From Lentisphaera sp. (GTDB lineage: Bacteria > Verrucomicrobiota > Lentisphaeria > Victivallales > GWF2-50-93), in the NCBI GenBank assembly GCA_020721745.1, contig DYMC01000013.1:1790-21845 (forward strand): 20,056 nt of DNA, in the 5' to 3' direction. The position numbers and the translations under genes were made by a program. The notes under the pieces were generated by a model that searched no databases, was not told the DNA's origin, and saw nothing but the letters and a program-made list of their open reading frames with translations. Positions 7,751 through 15,223 of the stretch are shown one piece after another; position 1 is the first letter of the stretch, and each line of letters opens with the position of its first letter.

Positions 7751-9451
7751 TCATGTTGAAATCTTGCTGGAGAGTCTTGAGAGCTCCGCGATCAGCTCCT
7801 CCGAGGTCTGGAAACGGTCCTGCGGGAGCTTGGACATCATCTTCATGCATGCGGCGGCCACCTCGTCGTCAATATCCGGACTTAGCGCCTTCGGGTTCGG
7901 TATCGGATCATTTATGGCCTTCATCATGAGCGCGAGAGGGTTGTCGGCCTTGTATGGGAAGTCCCCGGAGAGCATGTGGTAGAAACTCGCGCCGATGCTG
8001 TAGACATCCGACCTGAAGTCGGCGCTCGCGAAGTCCTTCGCCTGCTCCGGGCTCATGTATGGAATGGATCCCATGACCATGTTCACCCCGGTCAAGTGCA
8101 GTTCCATCCTCGGCTCGTTGATCTTCGCAAGTCCAAGGTCGCTCAGCTTGATGTCCCCCTCCGAGGTGAGCATGATGTTGTCCGGCTTTATGTCCCTGTG
8201 CACGATGTTCACCTTCTGTCCGGCGGACAAGGCCTCCGCGACCGCGAGAACTATGTTCAGCGCGTCGTCCTGCTTCAGCTTCCCGTCCTTTCTGATCATG
8301 TCCCCCACGGTGCCGCCGTCCATGTATTCCATCACTATGTAGAAGAGATCGTTGGCCTCGTCCTTTCCGGCGTCCATGACGGCGACCAAATGGGGATGAC
8401 GAACCTTCGCCGCTATCTTGGCCTCCTGCAGGAACCTCTGGGATATCTTCATGTCGTTCTCGTCCTCGCACTTCGCGGAGATGACTTTGACGGCCACGTT
8501 CACGTCCAGCCGGGTGTGCCTGGCCAGATAGACCATGCCCATTCCGCCCTTGCCGATCTCGGAGATTATCCTGCATCCGCCGATCTCTATCCCCGGCTTG
8601 AGTATCACATAGGAGCCTATGTGGGTGGACTTGGACATCATCTCCATGGTGAGCTTTGCGGTCTCCTCCGCGCTGCCGCCCTGCATTTCGTTCTTCGACA
8701 GCTGCTTGAGCCTGGACACGAGCGTCGGCGTGACTCCGAGGCCGTCGTCCTTCTGCACCGTTCTTCCGGCATCTGGCCTTCTCGGCGCTTCGGCCTTCTC
8801 CATCACGGGAATGTTCTCCGGATCCCATTCCTCCTTCCTCACCACGGACTTGATCTTGGCGTATGGGAATCTGAGCGTCCGTGGCTGGGCCTTCTCGATG
8901 ATCTCCACCGCCACATGCTCCGGCAGGGCGTTGACTATCTTCTCCACCTGCAGAACCTTGTCGTCGTCAAACACAAACATGAACGGGCCGCGGCTGTTCC
9001 CGAGCTCGTCGGTGGATATTTTCTTCATGAACGCCTGCGATATGCGCTCGGCATGAGGGGATTCCTCCTCGTCGTCATCCCCGTCTATTCCCAGTTTCGC
9101 CTCCGGTGCCTCGTTCGGCGCCGCCGTCTCATTCGGAATTTCCTCCTCCTCCTCGACCGGACGGTCAGACTTCCTCTCGAGCCTGAAGAGTATCACGAAA
9201 GGGTATATCCACGGAACCAGAAGCCCGCCGATGAAATGGACGAGCCTGCTGCGGTTCTTGAGCTCCGCCACAGTGGCAGCGAAGAACGCGCTGCCAAGCC
9301 AGAAGGTCACCAACGCGCATGTCTTGGAGATGGCCGGCCAGTCCGGGGACAGCCCTGCCGCAATGGCATCGTTGTAGAGCTTCGAGAAATGCTCCGCGAC
9401 CGACGTGAACGACCCGAAAAGAAAATCCTTTATCCAGATTAGAAAATTCAT
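7751..9451 (-). CDS. Membrane-anchored Hanks-type Ser/Thr protein kinase (kinase domain C-terminal)
   Basis: Seen: 566 residues. Two hydrophobic helices (about 44-61 and 72-90) precede a Glu/Asp-rich linker (100-135). Next is a small domain (about 136-210, with GPFMFVFDDDKVLQVEKIVNALPEHV) that I do not recognise, and then the kinase: glycine loop IGKGGMGMVY (299-308), Lys322 in VAVKVI, HRDIKPDN (418-425), DLG (438-440) in place of DFG, and SPEQA for APE. All catalytic residues are present, so it should be active; it is Ser/Thr-type by HRDIKPDN. The order is opposite to PknB-like kinases, which place the kinase first and the sensor outside. Start: ATG 9451 at the first hydrophobic segment; GTG 9490 or 9475 are alternatives. 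Target unknown; being 4 bases from ileS suggests shared expression only. Confidence 0.9.
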   Translation of the reverse strand: MNFLIWIKDFLFGSFTSVAEHFSKLYNDAIAAGLSPDWPAISKTCALVTFWLGSAFFAATVAELKNRSRLVHFIGGLLVPWIYPFVILFRLERKSDRPVEEEEEIPNETAAPNEAPEAKLGIDGDDDEEESPHAERISQAFMKKISTDELGNSRGPFMFVFDDDKVLQVEKIVNALPEHVAVEIIEKAQPRTLRFPYAKIKSVVRKEEWDPENIPVMEKAEAPRRPDAGRTVQKDDGLGVTPTLVSRLKQLSKNEMQGGSAEETAKLTMEMMSKSTHIGSYVILKPGIEIGGCRIISEIGKGGMGMVYLARHTRLDVNVAVKVISAKCEDENDMKISQRFLQEAKIAAKVRHPHLVAVMDAGKDEANDLFYIVMEYMDGGTVGDMIRKDGKLKQDDALNIVLAVAEALSAGQKVNIVHRDIKPDNIMLTSEGDIKLSDLGLAKINEPRMELHLTGVNMVMGSIPYMSPEQAKDFASADFRSDVYSIGASFYHMLSGDFPYKADNPLALMMKAINDPIPNPKALSPDIDDEVAAACMKMMSKLPQDRFQTSEELIAELSRLSSKIST

Positions 9452-9632
9452 TTGCAGCCAGTCTCTAGCAATCACCCCGCCCGCGCGCACGAGACGGAGC
9501 TGGTTATGAAAACGAAGCGGTAATATAACGGTACAAAACTATTTTTCGAATCTCAAACCGAGCTGCCAATGCCTTTTCGTAATGTGGGACAATTTCGGAC
9601 GGCGACTTTTTCAGCTTGATGGCAATGCCCGT
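9452..9632. other. Intergenic region upstream of the kinase-ileS unit
   Basis: It separates the rpiB-glyA stop from the kinase start on the same strand. Reading the minus strand, TATATT at 9527-9522 is a -10-like box, but the bases 17 upstream (TTCGAA) are a poor -35. No clear Rho-independent terminator is visible, so read-through from the rpiB-glyA unit is possible. Two similar boxes, GCCAATGCC (about 9565) and GGCAATGCC (about 9621), are noted without a function. Confidence 0.4.
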
Positions 9633-11360
9633 TCAGCCCATAAACTGCGGCAGCGGGAAAGTGCGCATGAAGCTCCGTATCTGATCCTTTATCGAGGAGA
9701 GCGCCTCCCCGTCGTCCCTTCTGTCCACGGCGGCGGCTATCCAGTCGGCGATTTTCTGCATCTCCGGCTCCTTCATCCCGCGCGTGGTTACCGCGGGTGT
9801 CCCGATTCTGACTCCGCTGGTCACGAAAGGCTTTTCGGGGTCGAACGGGATCATGTTCTTGTTGACGGTTATCCCGGCCTTGTCCAGGACTTCCGCCACA
9901 ACCTTGCCTGTGGCGTTCTTGGGTCTGAGGTCTACGAGCATGAGGTGGTTGTCGGTGCCGCCGGAGACAATTCTGAATCCCTTTTTCGAGAGGGCGTCCG
10001 CCAGGACGACAGCATTTCTTCTCACCTGCCTCTGATATTTTTTGAAGTCGTCCGACATTGCTTCCTTGAAGCATATCGCCTTTGCCGCGATGGTGTGCAT
10101 CATGGGGCCGCCCTGAAGTCCGGGAAAGACCTTCGAGTTCACCGCCTTCAGGTGCTTCTCCTTGCAGAGGATGAGGCCGGAGCGCGGGCCGCGGAGGGTC
10201 TTGTGCGTCGTGCTGGTGACTATGTCGGCGTAGGGCACCGGGCTCGGATGCTCGCCTGCGGCGACAAGTCCCGCAATGTGCGCCATGTCAACCATGAAGA
10301 AGGCGCCCACCGAGTCGGCGATTTCGCGCAATCTCTTGAAATCGAATACGCGCGGATACGCGCTTGCTCCCGCGACGAGCATCTTCGGTTTGTTCTCCGC
10401 TGCGAGTTTCGCAATGTTGTCGTAGTCCAGGGTCTCCGTCTCCCTCGACACTCCGTATGGGACGACCTTGTAGAGCATTCCGCTGAAGTTCATCGGGTGC
10501 CCGTGCGTCAGGTGTCCGCCATGGGCCAGGTCCATTGCGAGGATGCAGTCTCCGGGCTGTATGAGGGCGAAATAGGCGGCCATGTTGGCCTGGCTTCCCG
10601 AGTGGGGCTGGACGTTCGCCGCCTCCGCTCCAAAGAGCTTGCAGGCTCTTTTTATCGCCAGTGATTCGGCATCATCCACGCATTCGCAGCCGTTGTAGTA
10701 TCTTTTGCCCGGATAGCCTTCGGCGTATTTGTTGGTGAGCAGCGATCCTTGCGCCGCGCGGACCGCGGGGCTGGCGAAATTCTCCGAGGCTATAAGCTCT
10801 ATCCCTTCCGACTGGCGCTGCTTTTCGGCATCCAGCACGGAGGCGATCTCCGGGTCGGAGGCTCTGATCGCGGCAGCCTCGTCGTATGAGTCGTTCTCTA
10901 TCTGGAGGAGCCTTCTGACGTGCCTCTCGTCGCCGCTGAAATTGCCGCCAAGCCATGCGTCGAGGATCTCCATGGCCTCGTCGTCGCCGAGAAGTTCCCC
11001 CGGAAGCACCAGGACGTTGGAGCAGTTGTGGTCGCGGCTGGATTTTGCGACTTTCGCGGAATGCGCCACGGCCGCGCGCACGTTGTGGAAGCGGTTTGCG
11101 GCGATTCCCATCCCGACGCCGGAGCGGCATATCAATATTCCGCAGTCGCATTCGCCTTTCGAGACGGCGAGGCCGAGTTTTGTGCCGAATTCGGAGTAGT
11201 CGTCGGCCGGATCGAATCTGTATGGCCCGAGGTCGAGGGTCTTGACCGAGGCCGCCGCGAATTTCGCAAGTATCTTCCTCTTGAGCTCGAAACCACCGTG
11301 GTCCGCGGCCAGTGCCACGACGAAATTCTTCTTCCCTCTCCAGTCGCAAATGGCATTCAT
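9633..11360 (-). CDS. Fusion of ribose-5-phosphate isomerase B and serine hydroxymethyltransferase
   Basis: One uninterrupted 575-codon frame holds two enzymes. Residues 10-155 are RpiB (ribose-5-P/ribulose-5-P isomerase): [12 protein letters not shown] (17-28), catalytic Cys78 in [17 protein letters not shown], and [12 protein letters not shown] (108-119). Residues about 164-575 are GlyA (serine plus THF to glycine plus methylene-THF): [45 protein letters not shown] (357-369), and the PLP Lys387 in [13 protein letters not shown]. Both halves are near full length with active-site residues present, so both should work. The usual CGTG of RpiB reads CRSG here. Start: ATG 11360 overlaps the phosphatase stop as ATGA. 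Known: in Bacillus ywlE, ywlF (rpiB) and glyA are clustered in this order as separate genes. The link here could be shared regulation of pentose-phosphate and one-carbon flux, which is inference. Confidence 0.93.
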   Translation of the reverse strand: MNAICDWRGKKNFVVALAADHGGFELKRKILAKFAAASVKTLDLGPYRFDPADDYSEFGTKLGLAVSKGECDCGILICRSGVGMGIAANRFHNVRAAVAHSAKVAKSSRDHNCSNVLVLPGELLGDDEAMEILDAWLGGNFSGDERHVRRLLQIENDSYDEAAAIRASDPEIASVLDAEKQRQSEGIELIASENFASPAVRAAQGSLLTNKYAEGYPGKRYYNGCECVDDAESLAIKRACKLFGAEAANVQPHSGSQANMAAYFALIQPGDCILAMDLAHGGHLTHGHPMNFSGMLYKVVPYGVSRETETLDYDNIAKLAAENKPKMLVAGASAYPRVFDFKRLREIADSVGAFFMVDMAHIAGLVAAGEHPSPVPYADIVTSTTHKTLRGPRSGLILCKEKHLKAVNSKVFPGLQGGPMMHTIAAKAICFKEAMSDDFKKYQRQVRRNAVVLADALSKKGFRIVSGGTDNHLMLVDLRPKNATGKVVAEVLDKAGITVNKNMIPFDPEKPFVTSGVRIGTPAVTTRGMKEPEMQKIADWIAAAVDRRDDGEALSSIKDQIRSFMRTFPLPQFMG

Positions 11361-11842
11361 GTTCCCTTCACCTTGTGTTTTTTGGTCAGATGGGCAAGTA
11401 AGTTATCCATTGCAGGCATCATTTGCAAAAAGCAATTGCGATAAATTTCAAGATTTCCTCCGAAGGGATCGGCGATGTCGCCGCGCCTGCCGTCAGGGCT
11501 GAAGTCGAGCAGGAGCTTGAATTTATCCTCATCGTCGCCCTGCGAAATTCGCAATGCCTGCCGGCGATGGGACTCGGTCATGCAAACGACAAGCTCTGCA
11601 GAGCGGACAATCTCCGGGGTCAGCATCGTGGAGAGATGGGCTGAGACATCCATTCCGAATTCGGAGGCAACCTTGACTGTGTTCCCGGACGCGGGCATTC
11701 CATTCAACGTGGAGACCCCGGCGGAGATGGACTCGATGTTCTTGATCTTTCTTTCTCCGCAGAGCTTGCGCAGATACGCCGCGGCGAGCGCACTGCGGCA
11801 GGTGTTGCCGGTGCAAACGAAAAGTATCTTCCTCTTCTTCAA
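11357..11842 (-). CDS. Low-molecular-weight phosphatase, likely YwlE-type protein-arginine phosphatase
   Basis: Seen: 161 residues with the LMW-PTP fold markers. The P-loop VCTGNTCRS has nucleophile Cys10 and Arg16, [14 protein letters not shown] is the second conserved segment (about 39-52), [11 protein letters not shown] follows, and the general acid is Asp in IADPFGG. Known: Thr in CTGNTCR (Thr14 here) is the residue that gives Bacillus YwlE preference for phosphoarginine; tyrosine phosphatases of this fold usually have Ile. Inference: arginine-phosphatase specificity, though no McsB kinase is in the window to confirm it. Start: TTG 11842, two bases after the hybrid-kinase stop, giving [13 protein letters not shown]; no ATG fits the fold. 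The stop overlaps the rpiB-glyA ATG. The gene order matches ywlE before rpiB and glyA. A plain tyrosine phosphatase remains possible. Confidence 0.9.
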   Translation of the reverse strand: MKKRKILFVCTGNTCRSALAAAYLRKLCGERKIKNIESISAGVSTLNGMPASGNTVKVASEFGMDVSAHLSTMLTPEIVRSAELVVCMTESHRRQALRISQGDDEDKFKLLLDFSPDGRRGDIADPFGGNLEIYRNCFLQMMPAMDNLLAHLTKKHKVKGT

Positions 11843-11844
11843 TG

Positions 11845-13191
11845 TCAGGCCAGATATTTGCCTGTGGCTTCCACGAGCTTGTCTACGTTGACCGGCTTGG
11901 AAACGTAGTCATCCATGCCAGCCTCCAGGCAAATCTCCTTGTCTCCGGCGAGGGCGTTTGCGGTCATGGCTATTACCGGGACGTGTTTCCTGCCGTCCTT
12001 CTCCATCGCTCTTATTTCGCGGCATGCGGTGAAGCCGTTCATGACCGGCATCTCGCAGTCCATGAATATGATGTCGTATGAGCCCCCCTTGTATTTCTGG
12101 ACGGCCTCCTGGCCGTTGGAGGCGGTCTCGACGTTAAAGCCGTATTTGGTCAGGAGGAGTTTCTCTATCTGCCTGTTGACCGGGTCGTCCTCGGCGAGCA
12201 GCGCCTTCTTGCCGGCGAAACTAGTGGTCTTTCTGGCCTCTCCGGAGACGAAGGACCCGGCCTTGTGCTCCTCGATCTTCGCCGTTTTCATCGGAAGCTC
12301 GACGGAGAAGGTCGAGCCCTGGTCTTTTTTGCTTTCAACCTTTATTGATCCTCCCATGGTCTCGACCAGATACTTGCAGACGGCCAGGCCGAGCCTGACG
12401 TTCCCGCTCCTTTCGGCGGCGGCCGGCTCCTCGTCGTAGAAGTCGAAGAGGGTCGAGAGCTTGTCGTCGGACATGCCGGCCCCGGAGTCCCGGACGCTGA
12501 AGCGGAGAAGGGCTTTTCCGTCGGGCGCGTCGGAAACTTTCGAGACATCGAGCGCGACCGAGCCCTTGCCAGTGAAGCGTATTGCGTTCTCCATCAGGGT
12601 GTAGAGAAGGTGGGACAGCTTTGTGCGGTCGGAGGAGACTCCTGCCGGGACGGAGTCCGCGACTTTTAGCCCGATATCAAGTCCCTTGTTCTGGGCGACG
12701 GAGCGCAGGTCGTTGACTACTTCCCCGCACATTTTGCCGAGGTCCACGACCTTGTCCTTCAGGAAGAAATGCCTGTCGCCCTTCTCCCTGGTGGAGAATT
12801 CGGAGACCTCGTCGGTGACCGAGAGAAGCTTCCTGGACGAATCGGAGATGGTTGAAATGAAGTTTTTCTGCTTCTCGCTCAGCTTGTTCCCCTCCTCCTC
12901 CTCGAAGACCTGCGTGATGCCCATGATGATGTTGAGGCAGGTCCTTATCTCGTGTGTCACATACGCTATGAATCTGCTTTTGGCCTCGCTGGCGAGCTCG
13001 GCCTTGATGGCCACCTCGCAGGCTCGTTTGAGCCTCGCCCCGGAATCGTCCTTTGCTCCAGGGGCTGGAGCGGATCCGCCACCCTTTTCGTCTTCCGGTC
13101 CGGATTCGGGTTCTTTCTCGCCGAACAAGAGGAAGAAAACCGCTGATGCAGCTATACCTGCGAGAAACGCGATGACGATTTCAACTTTCAT
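11845..13191 (-). CDS. Hybrid histidine kinase with C-terminal receiver domain
   Basis: Seen: 448 residues. One N-terminal hydrophobic helix (about 4-23) is followed by a Gly/Pro/Glu linker. The dimerisation domain holds phosphoacceptor His80 in AYVTHEIRTCLN (the usual Pro after RT is Cys). The ATPase domain has N box LMENAIRF (199-206), G1 DSGAGM (235-240) and a degenerate G2 NVRLGLAVCKYLV (264-276). The receiver spans about 328-448, with Asp335/336, phosphoacceptor Asp378 in FMDCEMPVMNG, Thr410 and Lys432 in SKPVN. No periplasmic sensor or PAS domain is present, so the input probably comes from a partner. Start: ATG 13191 with AGGAGAG eight bases upstream. It follows the kinase-like sensor after 33 bases and precedes the phosphatase by 2 bases. 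No output domain is attached; a separate Hpt or regulator is expected. Confidence 0.92.
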   Translation of the reverse strand: MKVEIVIAFLAGIAASAVFFLLFGEKEPESGPEDEKGGGSAPAPGAKDDSGARLKRACEVAIKAELASEAKSRFIAYVTHEIRTCLNIIMGITQVFEEEEGNKLSEKQKNFISTISDSSRKLLSVTDEVSEFSTREKGDRHFFLKDKVVDLGKMCGEVVNDLRSVAQNKGLDIGLKVADSVPAGVSSDRTKLSHLLYTLMENAIRFTGKGSVALDVSKVSDAPDGKALLRFSVRDSGAGMSDDKLSTLFDFYDEEPAAAERSGNVRLGLAVCKYLVETMGGSIKVESKKDQGSTFSVELPMKTAKIEEHKAGSFVSGEARKTTSFAGKKALLAEDDPVNRQIEKLLLTKYGFNVETASNGQEAVQKYKGGSYDIIFMDCEMPVMNGFTACREIRAMEKDGRKHVPVIAMTANALAGDKEICLEAGMDDYVSKPVNVDKLVEATGKYLA

Positions 13192-13224
13192 TTTCGCTCT
13201 CCTATGTCTGTGCTATGTAAAAAA

Positions 13225-14946
13225 TCAGACCATCTCGGGAATGAACACGCTGAAGCTGGTGCCCTGGCCGGGGACCGAATAGAGCTCCATGAACCCCCTG
13301 TGGCGCCTCACTATCTCGTCGGCGACCGACAACCCGACTCCGGCGGCTCCGAATTTGTCCTTGGTGGTGAAGAACGGATCGAAGATCCTGGCGCTCGTCT
13401 CGGGGGGCATGCCGACCCCGTTGTCGGCGATATTGAGCACCCAGTAGGACGATGCGACGGCCTGCGGATGTATCTGGCGGTAGTTCCTGTCGGGGTATAT
13501 CTTCTCCAGCGACACCTCGATGATGCCTCCCTGCGGCTGTCCGTCAGGCCTCATGACCGTGAGTGCGTGGGCTGAGTTCTCAAGCATGTTGAAGAGGACG
13601 GTGTCGAGAAGCTCCGGATCCGCCATTGTGAACGCCTTTGAATCGTAGAGAGTGCGGTTGATCTGTATTTTCTCCCCGAACATGTCCTGGCAGATGTCCA
13701 GAACTTTGGTAACAAGCGTGTTCAGTTCAGTCTTCCTCGGGACGAACTCCTTCTCCTTCGCCATGGAGACCAGCTTCTTCACCTTGTCCTGGGCCTTCAG
13801 GGAAGTGCTCCTTATCGCTGCGAGGAAGTTCTTCATCTCGGTGGCCTCCTCCTGGCTGGAGGCGTCCACGGACTCCTCGATGGTGCCAAGAGTTTTATCG
13901 AGGGAGGAGAAAATCTCGTTGAAGTCGTCTATGAGATTTCTCATCAGGTTGCGGACGGTCTCCAGGCGCTGCGAGTTCTCGGCCCGCTTCTTGCCGGCTT
14001 CGAGGTCGGTGACATCGTCTATCGCGACGAGAACCCCGGTTTCGCCGGAAGATGGGATGATCTTTATATCCACAATGCGCTCGATGTCGGACACGTTCAG
14101 CTTCAAGCCCCTCATCTCCTCCGGCTTCTGCAGCTGCATGGCCTTGTGGTATGAGGTGGCATACTGGGCCATGAATGGAAGAGTCTCGAAGAGGTTGGTC
14201 TTCTCCGCCTTCGAGACAGGAATTCCGAAATACTTCTCCGCCGCGCTGTTCCAGAGGGTTATCTGCTGCTCGCTGTCCATGAACATGAGCATGGTATCCA
14301 TGGAGTTCACGGCGGTGGCCAGCAGCTTGTTCTGCTTCCTGTTGTTCTCCTCCATGGCGGATATCATCTCGACGAAGAGCTTGACCTTCCAGCCGGCGAA
14401 GCAAAGCAAGCCAACTATGACGACGCTCAGGGCGATGTAGATGGTCTTCATGGTCGTTATCTTGCTCTCGCCGATGCTCTTCAGGTACGGGTCCACCGAG
14501 CTCGTCGCCTCGTTGAGCGCGGTGTAGGCCTTGTAGTAGGCCGCCTCGCAGTCCGCCAGCGAGCTTTTATTGGCCGGATCGGTGAGGGCCGTGTTGAGCT
14601 CCAGCATCGCCCCCTTGAACTTCAGAAGGGCATTGCCGATCTTCTCCTCTATCTCGTTGTGGCCTATCCTCCTTATGTCCTCCTGGGTGTTCTCTATTAT
14701 CTTCCACACTTCGTTGAGGTCCTTGTCGCTTGCGCCCTGGATTATCTCCAGGAAGAGAAGATTGGCGTTTATGGTCTTGCCCCTGATGCTGTCAGATATG
14801 TTTCTGCTGGAGGCCTGGAATTCGCCGATGCTTACGTTGATGTAGTAGGACAGGATGTTCACACCTACGATGGCGGCGAAGACACCGATGAGCGTCCAGA
14901 AGGAGCTTTGTATAGTCTGCTGCTCGAAGTCTTTCTTGTGCTGCAT
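13225..14946 (-). CDS. Sensor-kinase-like protein lacking the phosphoacceptor His (His to Asp)
   Basis: Seen: 573 residues. Membrane helices at about 14-36 and 168-190 flank a mostly helical extracytoplasmic domain (37-165). A PAS-like domain (about 205-315, with MLMFMDSEQQITLWNSAAEKYFGIP) follows, then a dimerisation segment and a complete ATPase domain: N box LFNMLENSAHAL (451-462), G1 IADNGVGMPP (506-515), FDPFFTTKD and G2 GAAGVGLSVADEIV (533-546). The H box of this NtrB-like subtype normally reads AHDFNN; here it is IDDFNE with Asp340, and no His lies nearby. Inference: it cannot autophosphorylate in the usual way and may sense and steer the neighbouring hybrid kinase, for example as a heterodimer partner or phosphatase. 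Start: ATG 14946 with AGGG six bases upstream. First gene of the four-gene minus-strand unit. Confidence 0.9.
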   Translation of the reverse strand: MQHKKDFEQQTIQSSFWTLIGVFAAIVGVNILSYYINVSIGEFQASSRNISDSIRGKTINANLLFLEIIQGASDKDLNEVWKIIENTQEDIRRIGHNEIEEKIGNALLKFKGAMLELNTALTDPANKSSLADCEAAYYKAYTALNEATSSVDPYLKSIGESKITTMKTIYIALSVVIVGLLCFAGWKVKLFVEMISAMEENNRKQNKLLATAVNSMDTMLMFMDSEQQITLWNSAAEKYFGIPVSKAEKTNLFETLPFMAQYATSYHKAMQLQKPEEMRGLKLNVSDIERIVDIKIIPSSGETGVLVAIDDVTDLEAGKKRAENSQRLETVRNLMRNLIDDFNEIFSSLDKTLGTIEESVDASSQEEATEMKNFLAAIRSTSLKAQDKVKKLVSMAKEKEFVPRKTELNTLVTKVLDICQDMFGEKIQINRTLYDSKAFTMADPELLDTVLFNMLENSAHALTVMRPDGQPQGGIIEVSLEKIYPDRNYRQIHPQAVASSYWVLNIADNGVGMPPETSARIFDPFFTTKDKFGAAGVGLSVADEIVRRHRGFMELYSVPGQGTSFSVFIPEMV

Positions 14947-14962
14947 GTCCGCCCTGAAAGAT

Positions 14963-14981
14963 TCTGATGGCCTTCATCAGA
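14963..14981. repeat. 7-bp inverted repeat in the leader of the sensor unit
   Basis: TCTGATG (14963-14969) and CATCAGA (14975-14981) are perfect inverted copies with a five-base loop. They lie between the promoter candidate and the ribosome-binding site of the sensor gene, on the transcribed strand. Confidence 0.45.
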
Positions 14982-15007
14982 TTTGCAAAATAAATATACG
15001 CGGCCAT

Positions 15008-15034
15008 ATTATATCCAAGCCGCGGCTTTGTCAA
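15008..15034 (-). promoter_or_regulatory. Sigma70-type promoter of the sensor/phosphatase/rpiB-glyA unit, with palindromic spacer
   Basis: On the minus strand TTGACA (15034-15029) and TATAAT (15013-15008) are both perfect consensus boxes, separated by a short 15-base spacer; TAATAT two bases further gives a 17-base spacer. Within the spacer AAGCCGCGGCTT (15017-15028) is a perfect 12-bp palindrome, placed as an operator would be. The predicted leader is about 55 bases. The short spacing suggests weak or activator-dependent initiation. Confidence 0.65.
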
Positions 15035-15118
15035 ATTGAAAAAGCAAAACAGGGGATTTTTCCCGTCCCGCCCGCCGGGCAAATTTTCAGCAAAATATGA
15101 CCTGCTGAATTATCTACT

Positions 15119-15133
15119 TGGCATGTTAAATGC
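15119..15133 (+). promoter_or_regulatory. Candidate sigma54-type (-24/-12) promoter for the pseudopilin gene
   Basis: TTGGCA begins at 15118, with the key GG at 15120-15121 and GC at 15132-15133, exactly ten bases apart as sigma54 needs. The match is TGGCAT-N5-ATGCT against TGGCAC-N5-TTGCA. The predicted leader is about 80 bases. No RpoN or activator gene is in the window. Confidence 0.35.
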
Positions 15134-15223
15134 TTTCACTAGGGCAAAACAGATCGGCACCCGGCAGGATGCCGTCGGGCGGGAAACATGCATGATAGCG
15201 GATAAAAGGAATGGAGGTGCGCC

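Noticed and set aside
7976..9442. 488-codon plus-strand frame opposite the kinase gene
   Set aside because: His/Arg/Leu-rich translation without domains. The minus-strand kinase is unambiguous.
13225..14946. Reading the sensor as an ordinary active histidine kinase
   Set aside because: No His is present in the dimerisation helix; the H-box position is GAC (Asp).
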